Assembly: GCA_016715285.1 (NCBI GenBank)
Contig: JADKAO010000009.1
Span: 1-64,000, forward strand
Length of the DNA stretch: 64,000 nt
Direction of reading: 5' to 3'
From: Actinomycetales bacterium
GTDB lineage: Bacteria > Actinomycetota > Actinomycetes > Actinomycetales > Dermatophilaceae
In this document: positions 27,891 through 36,533 of the stretch, piece by piece
Layout of the letters: every line of letters starts with the position of its first letter
Position numbering within the stretch: the stretch's first letter is position 1
Notes under the pieces: generated by a model
What the model was told of the DNA's origin: nothing
Seen by the model: only the letters and a program-made list of their open reading frames with translations
The model's database searches: none
Translations under genes and position numbers: made by a program

Positions 27891-28451
27891 ATGGTCCGAA
27901 TATGCCCACACACCCCGTTCGCCGTATCCCCCGCCGCCTCCCCGGACGCACTGCCTTCCCTGTCCCCTGACAGCCCCGCTACTAGCTCCCCTGTCGTCCG
28001 CTCCATAGCCGCTCGTCTGTCTGGCGGCCTCTTCCTCGCGGCGGCTGGATTCCAGGTCGCTTTGGCGGCTGGCGCCCCCTGGGGGGCCGCAGCCTGGGGC
28101 GGAGCGAACTCGGGGGTGCTGCCGATGGGCTACCGAGTCGCCAGCGTTGGCTCGGCAGCGGTCTTGGCCGGCTTGGGCGTCGCACTCTCGGGAGGCGTGT
28201 CGGCTCCGCGGTCGCGGCGGCGCCTCCTCATCGGAGCGCTCGGATTTGCGACGCTGTCGGGAGTGATGAACCTCGCCTCGCCATCGGGCATCGAGCGCGC
28301 GATCTGGGTGCCGTTCGCCGCTGTCCAGATCGCCACGCTCCTCTGGGCGCGACGCGTCGAGGCCGCCGCTGCCCCGCTTTGCGCTGCTTGGCTGGGCTCG
28401 CCGCCGCTTGACTGGGCTCGCCGCCGCTTGACTGGGCTCGCCGCCGCTTGA
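27891..28451 (+). CDS. Small membrane protein divergent from PadR
   Basis: A 186-residue protein with four hydrophobic segments (GGLFLAAAGFQVALAAGAPWG; VASVGSAAVLAGLGVAL; LLIGALGFATLSGVMNLA; IWVPFAAVQIATLLWA). It resembles DoxX-like or DUF4345-type small membrane proteins only in layout; no family is claimed. The ATG at 27891 has no ribosome site and may be leaderless. The C-terminus is encoded by three near-identical 20-base repeats (GACTGGGCTCGCCGCCGCTT) and ends within the last, so the native end may have been replaced by repeat DNA. Confidence 0.65.
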   Translation: MVRICPHTPFAVSPAASPDALPSLSPDSPATSSPVVRSIAARLSGGLFLAAAGFQVALAAGAPWGAAAWGGANSGVLPMGYRVASVGSAAVLAGLGVALSGGVSAPRSRRRLLIGALGFATLSGVMNLASPSGIERAIWVPFAAVQIATLLWARRVEAAAAPLCAAWLGSPPLDWARRRLTGLAAA

Positions 28452-28456
28452 CTGGC
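28386..28456. repeat. 20-bp tandem repeat (CTTGACTGGGC family)
   Basis: CGCCGCCGCTTGACTGGGCT repeats about three times at a 20-bp period at the end of the PadR-linked membrane protein. The CTTGNCTGGC core also appears at 1-40, 29610-29720 and 46730-46800, and related AGGCAAGCCACGCTCA repeats follow at 28475-28565. Confidence 0.7.
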
Positions 28457-28656
28457 CCTGTATGCCGCGACAAGCCATGCTCAGGGGAGACAAGGACCGC
28501 AGAGGGTAGGCAAGGAACGCTCACGGCAGGCAAGCCACGCTCAGGGTAGGCAAGCCACGCACGCTCACTATCCACAGGCTTCGGGCTCGCTGGTGCAGCG
28601 TCCACAGGTTTGGGTGACGTTGCACTTAAACGCCGTCCTTCGGGCAACTGTGAACC

Positions 28657-29598
28657 ATGACCGAACTTCCCATCACGCTCGCCCCGATCATCTCCACCGC
28701 AGAACTGCGCGCACTTGGGTATTCCTCGCAGACGACTCAGAAGCTCATTCGCACCCGGGCACTCATCCCGCTCGCCCGCGGGTGGTACTCGCCTCAGCAA
28801 CCGCCGACTCCAGAGATCCGCCATCGCCTCATCACGCTGGCCGCCATGAGGACTCTCGGTGCAGGATGCGTGGCGAGTCACTACTCGGCGCTCCTGCAAC
28901 GTGACCTTCCGATCTACGACGCCGATCTCAACACCGTGCATCTGAGTCGAGTGGGGCGTGGGCGACCGGTCACGCGACGTGGCCTCGTTGTGCACCGTCC
29001 GATCCCGGCGGAGGCCGTCGTCGGCCCACAAATCCACCTCGGTTTGGCCATCGCGCAGAACGGCATCGTGTGTGGACCGATGGCCTGCCTCATCGCCGCA
29101 GACGCCGCTCTCCATCGGGGTCTGCTGACCCGCGAGGATCTCAGCCAAGCGCTGGATTGGGTGCGCGGCCACCCCAACACTGGTCAACTGGACGCGTTCT
29201 TGCGACGAGCTGACGCCCGGAGTGAGTCACCTGGCGAGACCCGACTTCGGTATGCGTTTCACCTGATGGGCCACCGCGTTATCCCCCAATCGTTGATCCG
29301 CGACGGCTCGTTTTGCGCCCGGGTGGACTTCCAGTTGGTCGACGCCAAGGTCATTGTCGAGTTCGACGGACTGGTGAAGTACGGCCGAGGCGAGGAGGCC
29401 GACGGTCAGCCATCCGGTCGTGATGCGCTCGTCGCGGAGAAGGTCCGGGAGGACCGACTACGGGAGTTGGGCTACGAAGTTGTCCGGGTGACCTGGGCGG
29501 AGCTGGCGAATCTCCCAGCACTCGCGCGACGGATGAGGGCGGCGATCAACCGCGCACAGGCTCGCCGTGGGACGGGCCAGAGGTCCCAGTCCGCATAA
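28657..29598 (+). CDS. AbiEi-like N-terminal domain protein with DUF559-type nuclease-like C-terminus
   Basis: A 313-residue protein. Residues 1-80 form the winged-helix typical of AbiEi-type antitoxin domains (ISTAELRALGYSSQTTQKLIRTRALIPLARGWY). The C-terminal part (about 190-300) has the DUF559/Vsr-like PD-(D/E)XK layout: RVDFQLVDAKVIVEFDGLVKY, then EKVREDRLRELGYEVVRVTW. Such proteins are abundant in actinobacteria. No AbiEii toxin partner is adjacent, so a toxin-antitoxin role is doubtful. The surrounding 1.7 kb lacks the iterated octamer, hinting at later arrival. Confidence 0.75.
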   Translation: MTELPITLAPIISTAELRALGYSSQTTQKLIRTRALIPLARGWYSPQQPPTPEIRHRLITLAAMRTLGAGCVASHYSALLQRDLPIYDADLNTVHLSRVGRGRPVTRRGLVVHRPIPAEAVVGPQIHLGLAIAQNGIVCGPMACLIAADAALHRGLLTREDLSQALDWVRGHPNTGQLDAFLRRADARSESPGETRLRYAFHLMGHRVIPQSLIRDGSFCARVDFQLVDAKVIVEFDGLVKYGRGEEADGQPSGRDALVAEKVREDRLRELGYEVVRVTWAELANLPALARRMRAAINRAQARRGTGQRSQSA

Positions 29599-29676
29599 CA
29601 GGCCGTCGAGGCTTTGGCACCGCTCGTCTGGCCCTGGACCCACTTGTCTGTTCTTGGCACCGCTCGTCTGGCCGTC

Positions 29677-29716
29677 GGTTCGCTTGCCTGGCCTTACAAG
29701 GCCAGACAAGCGAACC
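29677..29716. terminator. Bidirectional hairpin terminator between convergent genes
   Basis: GGTTCGCTTGCCTGGCCTT (29677-29695) pairs with AAGGCCAGACAAGCGAACC (29698-29716), 19-bp arms with one mismatch and a tiny loop. It lies between the AbiEi-like gene and convergent hisC. The arms are copies of the CTTGNCTGGC repeat family; two further copies of GGCACCGCTCGTCTGGCC precede it. Confidence 0.75.
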
Positions 29717-29791
29717 CAAAGGCAGCCAAGGCACACTCACGCCAGGGCAAGTTCCCTTTAAACCGGACAATTGCTCCTCAAACCGACCAGG

Positions 29792-30871
29792 TCAGGCGGG
29801 GGCAAACCCCCGCGCCACCTCAAGGAACCGGGTATTCGCCTCAACCTCACCAATCGTCACCCGCACCCCGTCGTCGCCATATTGACGGACCATCAGCCCA
29901 GCGTCCTGGCACGCCTGCGCAAACGCCGTGCACCGCTCCCCGAGCGGGAACCACACGAAGTTGGCCTGGGTCTCACTCATCTGCCAACCCTGCGCCGCCA
30001 GCCCAGCAACGACCCGATCGCGCTCAGCCACAATCGCCGCACACCGCACCATCAACTCGTCATACGCCCCGAGCGACTCGATCGCCGCCGCCTGCGCCAG
30101 CGAGTTCACCCCAAAGGGCACCGCGCACTTGCGCAACGCCGCCGCAACCGCATCGTGGGCCACGGCATACCCGACGCGCAGCCCCGCCAAGCCGTACGCC
30201 TTGGAGAAGGTGCGCAGCACCATGACGTTGGGGTTCGCACGCCACACCTCCACCGCGTCCGGCGCTTCCGGGTCCCGCACAAACTCGAGATACGCCTCGT
30301 CCAGCACCACGAGCACATCCCGCGGCACCGCTGCCAAGAACTCCTCCAGCTCGGCCCGATGCAGCACCGTCCCCGTCGGGTTGTTCGGCGAGCACAAGAT
30401 CACGACTCGCGTCCGCTCGGTCACCGCCGCTGCCATCAGCCCCAGCTGGTGCCGCTGGTCAGCATCGACCGGCACGCGCACCGACACCGCGCCCGCGAGC
30501 GCCGCCACGATCGGGTAAGCCTCGAACGAGCGCCAGGCAAAGACCACCTCGTCACCCGCGTCGCATGTCGACTGGATGATTTGCCCCAGGATGCCGACCG
30601 AGCCGGTCCCGACCGCGATATTGCTCGGGTCCACGCCCACAAAGGCAGCAATCGCCGCAATGAGATCGGTGGACGCCATATCGGGGTAGCGGTTGATCGT
30701 GTCGAGTCCCTTGTCAAGGACCGCCCGCACCACGTCGAGTGGCGGATAAGGGTTTTCGTTACTCGACAGCTTGTATGCCGTGACACCAGCAGGTGCGACC
30801 GCGGGCTTGCCAGGGACATAGGCGGGTACGGCGTCCAGCGCCGAACGCAAGCGAGGGCTCTCGTGGCTCAT
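29792..30871 (-). CDS. hisC: Histidinol-phosphate / aromatic aminotransferase
   Basis: A 359-residue PLP-dependent class II aminotransferase. It shows KLSSNENPYPP at the start, CSPNNPTGTVL (about 180), LDEAYLEFV (about 205) and the PLP lysine in FSKAYGLAGLRVGYA (about Lys224). The length matches HisC/PhhC of actinobacteria. It converts imidazole-acetol phosphate to histidinol phosphate, or may act on aromatic amino acids. No other his genes are nearby, so a broad aromatic role is possible. ATG 30871 is the first sensible start; it diverges from a holin-like gene. Confidence 0.88.
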   Translation of the reverse strand: MSHESPRLRSALDAVPAYVPGKPAVAPAGVTAYKLSSNENPYPPLDVVRAVLDKGLDTINRYPDMASTDLIAAIAAFVGVDPSNIAVGTGSVGILGQIIQSTCDAGDEVVFAWRSFEAYPIVAALAGAVSVRVPVDADQRHQLGLMAAAVTERTRVVILCSPNNPTGTVLHRAELEEFLAAVPRDVLVVLDEAYLEFVRDPEAPDAVEVWRANPNVMVLRTFSKAYGLAGLRVGYAVAHDAVAAALRKCAVPFGVNSLAQAAAIESLGAYDELMVRCAAIVAERDRVVAGLAAQGWQMSETQANFVWFPLGERCTAFAQACQDAGLMVRQYGDDGVRVTIGEVEANTRFLEVARGFAPA

Positions 30872-30907
30872 GGCCGTCAATCTAGCTAAGCGTGGCACGA
30901 TGCCGAT

Positions 30908-31303
30908 ATGCGGACCCTCAAAGACTTCGCGATCAAGACCCTTGTCAACGGCCTCGCGCTTTGGCTGGCCGGCATCGTCGTAGCCGGCATCCATTTCGGC
31001 CGCGGCGCCGAGTGGACCGGCACCCTCAAAACGGTCGTCCTCGTCGCCATCGTCTTCGGCGCGGTCAACGCCCTCATCAAGCCAGTCCTGAAGTTCTTCT
31101 CAACGCCCTTCATCTGGCTCACGCTCGGGCTCTTCACCCTGGTCATCAATGCCGCCATGCTGCAGCTCACGTCGTGGCTCAGCCAGCAGCTCGGGCTCGC
31201 GTTCCACGTCGATGAGTTCTTCTGGGACGCAGTGCTCGGCGCCCTCCTGATTACGTTCGTATCGATGATCCTCAACGCGATCATCCCAGACGGCAAGCGT
31301 TAA
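30908..31303 (+). CDS. Phage_holin_4_2 / YvlD-family membrane protein
   Basis: A 131-residue protein with four membrane segments (LVNGLALWLAGIVVAGIHF; TVVLVAIVFGAVNALIKPVL; PFIWLTLGLFTLVINAAML; AVLGALLITFVSMILNAII). The NALIKPVLKF and TLGLFTLVINAAML signatures identify the widespread YvlD family, housekeeping membrane proteins and not phage holins despite the name. Function is unknown. It ends 20 bases before a strong hairpin terminator. Confidence 0.85.
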   Translation: MRTLKDFAIKTLVNGLALWLAGIVVAGIHFGRGAEWTGTLKTVVLVAIVFGAVNALIKPVLKFFSTPFIWLTLGLFTLVINAAMLQLTSWLSQQLGLAFHVDEFFWDAVLGALLITFVSMILNAIIPDGKR

Positions 31304-31322
31304 AACCGTTCCAGCGCAACGC

Positions 31323-31364
31323 AAGAGGCACGGCATACCAGGCTGCAGGTATGCCGTGCCTCTT
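31323..31364 (+). terminator. Terminator hairpin built from inverted octamer copies
   Basis: AAGAGGCACGGCATACC (31323-31339) pairs perfectly over 17 bp with GGTATGCCGTGCCTCTT (31348-31364) around an 8-base loop, 20 bases after the preceding stop. It also serves the convergent paaN. The stem centres on two facing copies of the iterated motif. Confidence 0.85.
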
Positions 31365-31441
31365 CGTAGCGGCGAGCGCGGGGGCGGCGTTCCTGCGCTG
31401 CGCCGTCTGCGGGTCAACCAGGCTGGTTGCCCACAGAAACC

Positions 31442-33151
31442 TCAGGCGAGGTGGCGGCGGCTGGTCACCACCCGGAACCGACCCGCGACGAAGGCCGCGT
31501 CGGTGTAGGAGGCGTTTGCCGCCGGGTTAGCACCCGTGCCGTGGTAGTCGGAGAAGGCCGCGGCCTGGTTGACGTAGATGCCCTGGGTGAGGTTTTCCGA
31601 CAGGTTGACCCCCGCCTCAGCGGCAGCGTCGCGCGCGTCGTCGAGGATCTCTTCGTCGGTCGAATACACCGCGGCCGTCATCGCGCCGTGCTCGATGATC
31701 GTCGAGGTAAAGAGCGCAAGCGACTCTGCCGTCGACCCCGTGCGGATGAGGAAGACGACCGGCCCGAACCACTCCTTGCAGTAGACCGCCTGGTCACCCG
31801 CGGCAACCGCCACGAGACCGGGGGTACGGCATACGGCATCGGGGTATGCCGGGTGCGTCACCGGCCGCGACGCGAGGACGACGCGCCCCCCGGTCTTAGC
31901 CGCAATCTCCTCGTGCGCAGTCGAATTGGCCCGGACCTGGGGGTTGACGGTCGCGCCCGTCACCTCGACGGCCTTGGCTTCGTCCGCGGTGAGGCGAGTG
32001 ATCGCAGCAGCCAGCCGGTCAGCGAACTCGTCGAAGCTCAGCACACCCTCGTCCGTCGTGATCTGCTCCGGCACAAAGACGTTCTGCGGAGCCGTGCACA
32101 TCTGGCCGGTGTAGAGCGAGAACGAGAACGCGAGGTTGGCGAGCATCCCGCGGAGGTTGTCGGTCGAGTCGACAACGATCGAGTTGATGCCGGCCTTCTC
32201 GGTGTAGACGAGCTTGCCGTGTTGCGCGCCATATGACTCCAACCACGCACCAAAGCCCGGCCCGCCGGTGTAGTCGATGACCTTGACCTCGGGCCGCTCG
32301 GCGAGCGTCTTGGCCAGGCCCTCGCCGTCGTCCTCAGCCGCCAACTGCACGAGAGCAGCGTCAAAGCCGTTCTCTACCAATACTTCACGTGCCAGCTCGA
32401 CGGTGATCGCCAGCGGCAGGATTGCGCGAGGGTGTGGCTTGACGATGACCGGGTTGCCCGTCGCGAGCGAGGCAAACAGTCCCGGGAAGCCGTTCCACGT
32501 GGGGAACGTGTTGCAGCCCACCATCATTGCCACGCCACGCGGCACGATGCGGTAGTCCTTTTGCATCCGGATCGGGGCGTCGCGCCCTGGCTTCTCCCAG
32601 ATGACCGACTCGGGCACCCGCTCTTGCTCGATGAGCGCCGCGGCCACAGCCTCGAGCGCGCGGTCCTGCGAGTGCGGCCCGCCTGCCTGGAAGGCCATGA
32701 TGAACGACTGTCCGCTCGTGTGCATGACCGCATTGGCCATTTCGTGTGACCGCTTGTGCAGCCGCTCGATCATCTCGACACAGACCGCGGCCCGCACGCG
32801 CGCCCCAGCGTCACGCCACCCAGGGATCGCAGCCTGAGCCGCCGCAATCGCCGCGTCCAGGTCCAAGTGCGGATAGCGCACCCCGAGAGCCGGCCCGTAG
32901 GGCGAGACCTCGCTGCCCACGAAGGTGCCGTCGGTCGGCTGGCTCAGCAACCCGGCATACGTGCTGTCGAGGTGCGCGAGGTATGCCGCGAGCCCGTCGG
33001 CCGCAGCGGTCTCGCCGTAGACCCGGGTCGAGGGAACTTCGGGATAGCGCGTGTAGAACCGACGGTTGCTGAGCGCGTCGGTGGCCTCATCAAGGATCGC
33101 CTGATGGGTCGTCACGATGGGGTGAGCAAGCGTCATCGCCTCAAGGGTCAT
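31442..33151 (-). CDS. paaN: Phenylacetic acid degradation protein PaaN (aldehyde dehydrogenase)
   Basis: A 569-residue aldehyde dehydrogenase-superfamily protein matching the PaaN family in length and in SGQSFIMAFQAGGPHSQDRALEA, DYRIVPRGVAMMVGCNTFPTWNGFP, and the catalytic cysteine in YTGQMCTAPQNVFVPE (about residue 350). It is taken as the ring-opening aldehyde-oxidising step of phenylacetyl-CoA breakdown in organisms lacking PaaZ. Divergent from the hydroxyacyl-CoA dehydrogenase next to it; paaK lies 6 kb away. The multicomponent oxygenase genes are not in the window. Confidence 0.85.
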   Translation of the reverse strand: MTLEAMTLAHPIVTTHQAILDEATDALSNRRFYTRYPEVPSTRVYGETAAADGLAAYLAHLDSTYAGLLSQPTDGTFVGSEVSPYGPALGVRYPHLDLDAAIAAAQAAIPGWRDAGARVRAAVCVEMIERLHKRSHEMANAVMHTSGQSFIMAFQAGGPHSQDRALEAVAAALIEQERVPESVIWEKPGRDAPIRMQKDYRIVPRGVAMMVGCNTFPTWNGFPGLFASLATGNPVIVKPHPRAILPLAITVELAREVLVENGFDAALVQLAAEDDGEGLAKTLAERPEVKVIDYTGGPGFGAWLESYGAQHGKLVYTEKAGINSIVVDSTDNLRGMLANLAFSFSLYTGQMCTAPQNVFVPEQITTDEGVLSFDEFADRLAAAITRLTADEAKAVEVTGATVNPQVRANSTAHEEIAAKTGGRVVLASRPVTHPAYPDAVCRTPGLVAVAAGDQAVYCKEWFGPVVFLIRTGSTAESLALFTSTIIEHGAMTAAVYSTDEEILDDARDAAAEAGVNLSENLTQGIYVNQAAAFSDYHGTGANPAANASYTDAAFVAGRFRVVTSRRHLA

Positions 33152-33374
33152 AACTGAATGGTAGGTGGGTAATTCGGCCCCCTACTACCCGGTAGCCTTC
33201 GCCCGCCCTGTGATCTTTGCTATAGTTCGCCGACCCCAAAATCTCCCCCGTCACAGGGTGATTTTGCTATGCCCGCGGGGGTATGCGGAGCCTCTTCCAC
33301 GGCCTTCCGCGCCTGCCTCCCCCTATTCAGGTGTGACGCACCCCGCGTCCATCGCACCCCCCAGGAGCGGGAGG

Positions 33375-34562
33375 ATGGGACCCGTGACTGAACAGACTGC
33401 ACTCGCCCCCGTTGGTGTCATCGGCGCCGGAGCCATGGGCTCGGGCATTGCCCAGGTCGCCGCCACCGCCGGCCACCCCGTCTTCATCGTTGACGCCTTC
33501 GAGGGCGCTGCCCAGCGGGCGTGCACCCGGATCACCGAGAGCCTGCGCAAGCGCGCGGCCCAGGGCAAACTTGACGCCGCCGAGGCCGATGCCATCGCAG
33601 CGCGCCTCTCCCCGTGCGACTCGGTAGAGGCACTCCCCGAGTGTGTCGTCGTCATCGAGGCGATCGTCGAAGACCTCGAGGTCAAGAAGGACCTCTTCGA
33701 CACGCTCGGCCGCACTCAGCCCGAGTCGACCCTCCTCGCGACCAACACGTCGAGCCTGTCGATCGACCAGATCGCCCCCGCGGCGATGCACCCGGGTCGC
33801 GTCCTCGGGCTCCACTTCTTCAACCCCCCGCCAGCGATGAAGCTTGTCGAGGTCATCCGCGGTGAGATCACGACCCCCGACGTCATGGACACCGGCGTCG
33901 CTCTGGTCAAGGCGTGGGGCAAGGTGCCCGTGCAGTGCGCGTCAACACCGGGCTTCATCGTCAACCGCGTCGCGCGCCCGTTTTACGGTGAAGCCCAGCG
34001 CCTCGTCCAAGAGGGCGTCGCCGACCCCGCCACCATCGACGCGTGTGTGCGCACGGCTGGCTTCCGGATGGGCCCGCTCGAACTCACCGACCTCATTGGC
34101 CAAGACGTCAACCTCGCAGTCGGCACCTCGGTGTGGCACCAGACCGGCAAGGACCCGAGGTACGAACCGACACCGTTCCAGCAAAAGCTCGTCGCCGACG
34201 GCAACCTCGGGCGCAAGACCGGCAAAGGCGTTTACACGTATGCCGCGGACGGCACCTCCCCGGACAACATCCCTGACGAGGCCAAGGTTGCTGAACTCGT
34301 TGCGAGTGGCGTCGTGACCAACCCGGTCGCGCGGACGCTCGCGATGCTCGTCAACGAAGCCGTTGATCTCGTCGACCGCGGCGAGGCGGGCCCGGCCGAC
34401 GTGGATCTCGCGATGACCCTCGGTACGGGCTACCCCAAGGGACCGATCGCGTGGGGCCGGGAGATTGGTTTCAGGACGGTGCGCGATCAACTGATCGAGT
34501 TGGACAAGGCCTTCCCAGGCGGCCGCTACCGCCCAAGCCCCGCCCTCGACACGATCGAGTAG
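33375..34562 (+). CDS. paaH: 3-hydroxyacyl-CoA dehydrogenase (PaaH-like)
   Basis: A 395-residue NAD-dependent dehydrogenase. GVIGAGAMGSGIAQVAATAGHPVFIVD is the nucleotide-binding fold; TNTSSLSIDQIA and GLHFFNPPPAMKLVEVI contain the catalytic Ser/Asn/His region. Two 3HCDH C-terminal domains follow (GFIVNRVARPFYGEA and NPVARTLAMLVNEAVDLVD), as in PaaH and unlike the shorter FadB2. ATG 33375 has AGGAG eight bases upstream; GTG 33384 is the alternative. Position beside paaN supports a phenylacetate role. Confidence 0.85.
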   Translation: MGPVTEQTALAPVGVIGAGAMGSGIAQVAATAGHPVFIVDAFEGAAQRACTRITESLRKRAAQGKLDAAEADAIAARLSPCDSVEALPECVVVIEAIVEDLEVKKDLFDTLGRTQPESTLLATNTSSLSIDQIAPAAMHPGRVLGLHFFNPPPAMKLVEVIRGEITTPDVMDTGVALVKAWGKVPVQCASTPGFIVNRVARPFYGEAQRLVQEGVADPATIDACVRTAGFRMGPLELTDLIGQDVNLAVGTSVWHQTGKDPRYEPTPFQQKLVADGNLGRKTGKGVYTYAADGTSPDNIPDEAKVAELVASGVVTNPVARTLAMLVNEAVDLVDRGEAGPADVDLAMTLGTGYPKGPIAWGREIGFRTVRDQLIELDKAFPGGRYRPSPALDTIE

Positions 34563-34627
34563 CTGCGCCCGACACCGCATACTGCGGCCCATCGAGTTCA
34601 GGGCGAATCCGGCGACTGGATCACAAG

Positions 34628-34657
34628 TTGACGCCCAGGCGTCCAGGGCACTAGCGT
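34628..34657 (+). promoter_or_regulatory. Candidate promoter for the damaged ABC transporter
   Basis: TTGACG (34628-34633) and TAGCGT (34652-34657) are separated by 18 bases, upstream of the solute-binding-protein remnant. Confidence 0.35.
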
Positions 34658-34671
34658 TTACCTCGTCCGGG

Positions 34672-35578
34672 ATGGCAACACGGTGCAGGGCATCACGGCC
34701 ATGCAGCGCTATCGGAAGGATCACCAGGCTCGTCGCTCCATCTTGGCCCTCATTCCGGGTTGCGGTGGTTGGGTGGGTCAACTCCTGTCTGGGTCCTGGC
34801 GGGCGTCCTCGGCGCGCGGTGTCCAAGCCACCCTGTCGACCCGGCGCTCGTCAGCGCCGGCAAGATCAAGCGGCCGGCAAGATCGTTGTCGGCAGACGAC
34901 CTACGCCCCAACGAGTTCCTCGACACAGACGGCAAGACGGTCGTGGGCATGGATGTTGACGTTTTCAACGCGGTCGCGGCGAAGTTCGGCGTCAAGGTCG
35001 AATACGTCCCTGCCACCTTCGACTCGATCATCCTTGGCGTGAGCAGCGGCAAGTACGACGTTGGCCTGTCCTCGTTCACCATCAATGACGAGCGCAAGAA
35101 GCAGGTCAACATGGTGAGCTACTTCAACGCCGGCACCCAGTGGGTGACCCAGAAGGGCAACCCGAAGAAGGTCGACCCCGACAACGCGTGTGGCCTCAAC
35201 ATCGGCGTCCAGAAGGGCACCGTCCAGGTCGACGACATCACTGCGCGCAGCAAGAAGTGCACCGACGCCGGCAAGCCGGCGATCACCCAGATCGTCGACG
35301 GCGACCAGGGCAAGGTCACGACCGCTGTCATCGGCGGCAAGGCCGACGCGATGGCTGCCGACTCCCCCGTCGGCCTGTATGCCGTGAAGCAGACCAACGG
35401 TCAGCTCGAGGCTGTCGGTTCGATCTACGACGCCGCCCCCTACGGCATCGTCGTGCCCAAGGACCAGACCGCGTTCGCGCAGGCCGTTGCCGACGCCCTC
35501 AAGGCGATCTCAACTGACGGCACCTACAAGACCGCGCTGAACAAGTGGGGGAACGAGAGCGGCGCCATCACGAGCTTC
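34672..35578 (+). pseudogene. Polar amino-acid ABC transporter binding protein, frame-damaged
   Basis: From about 34920 a clean frame reads NEFLDTDGKTVVGMDVDVFNAVAAKFGVKVEYVP, DVGLSSFTINDERKKQVNMVSYF and LNIGVQKGTVQVDD, the family-3 solute-binding fold. The leader is scattered over three frames: ITRLVAPS, then GCGGW as a likely lipobox, then DPALVSAGKIK, with a small duplication GCCGGCAAGATC (34857, 34873) just before it. No stop separates it from the permease; the two are fused in one frame at about 35578. Paralogue of the intact binding protein at 38334-39173. Confidence 0.7.
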
Positions 35579-35581
35579 GCG

Positions 35582-36400
35582 GTCACCCAACACCTGGCGC
35601 TGGCGGTCAGCCGGGCCAGTGACCGGCCGGGCGTGATTAACGCCCGGCCGGTCCGGCATCCGTGGCGGTGGGTCGCGATCGCGATCATCCTCGTGCTCGT
35701 GGCAATGATGATCAGTTCGCTGGTCACCAACGAGCGATGGGACTTCGGCTTCGCGTTCCAGATCATGCAACAGACTCCCGTCCTCGAAGGGCTGTGGAAG
35801 GGCACGATCTTCGGCACATCGCCTAGATCCTGGGCGGGCCTGGGTCTCCTCGCGGTCATGTGGCGGCGGGGGTGCTGCAGTGGTTCTTCCGGATGCCCCG
35901 ATACGTGCTGCTTGCCATCCTCGGGTCGCGGGTTCCTCTAGCCAGATCGGTTCGGGTGCCGTTCGGACAGCCTCGGCCTGGCCCACCGATCTGACCTTCT
36001 TCGGATTCTCGTGGAATGACATCTCCTCGACGATCTGGGTCGGTGTCATTGGGCTGGGACTCTCCGAGGCGGCATACATGGCCGAAATTGCCCGCGCAGG
36101 CATCCTCTCGGTCGACAAGGGCCAAGACGAGGCGGCCCGAGCGCTCGGGATGAGCAGTGGCCAGCGGATGGATGTTCCCAGGCGATGCGGGTCACGTCCC
36201 CCCACCGGCAACGAGACGATCGCGATGGTCAAGGACACCTCACTGCTCACCGCAGTGCCGGTTCTCACTGAGCTCTACTACCAGGCGTATCTGTTCGGAC
36301 AGCGGGGGTTCAAGATCATCCCGTTCGTCGCAGCGACCCTGTGGTACCTCATCTGCTGATCCTTGGTCGGCAGTCCCTGGGCGGGGTTGGGGGTCCAAGG
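35582..36400 (+). pseudogene. Amino-acid ABC transporter permease, multiple frameshifts
   Basis: Successive frames carry consecutive pieces of one His/Glu-type permease: NARPVRHPWRWVAIAIILVL to GLWKGTIFG (35635-35820), WFFRMPRYVLLAILG (35880-35930), SSTIWVGVIGLGLSEAAYMAEIARAGILSVDKGQDEAARALGMS (the EAA loop, 36030-36150), and TGNETIAMVKDTSLLTAVPV to AATLWYLI (36205-36355). Protein similarity is well kept across the breaks, which favours sequence error over old decay. The end runs into a G-rich artefact block. Convergent with an intact paralogous transporter. Confidence 0.7.
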
Positions 36401-36407
36401 CCGGCTC

Positions 36408-36486
36408 GGGGGTGGGGGGTGGGGGGGCGGGGGTGGGGGGGGGGGCGGGTGGGGGGTTGGCTCTTCCGGGGGGATGGGGGTGGGGG
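36408..36486. other. G-rich low-complexity block
   Basis: About 80 bases of G-runs broken by rare T or C, at the 3' end of the damaged permease. Same character as the blocks in 8.6-10.1 kb; probable artefact. Confidence 0.65.
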
Positions 36487-36533
36487 CCCCAGCACGCCCA
36501 CCCCTGCCGGGTGGTGACCACGGCACGTCTGTC

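Noticed and set aside
28657..29598. AbiE-type toxin-antitoxin locus
   Set aside because: The N-terminal domain fits, but there is no nucleotidyltransferase toxin beside it and the C-terminus is DUF559-like.
30908..31303. Prophage holin
   Set aside because: The protein belongs to the widespread YvlD/holin_4_2 family and there are no phage genes around it.
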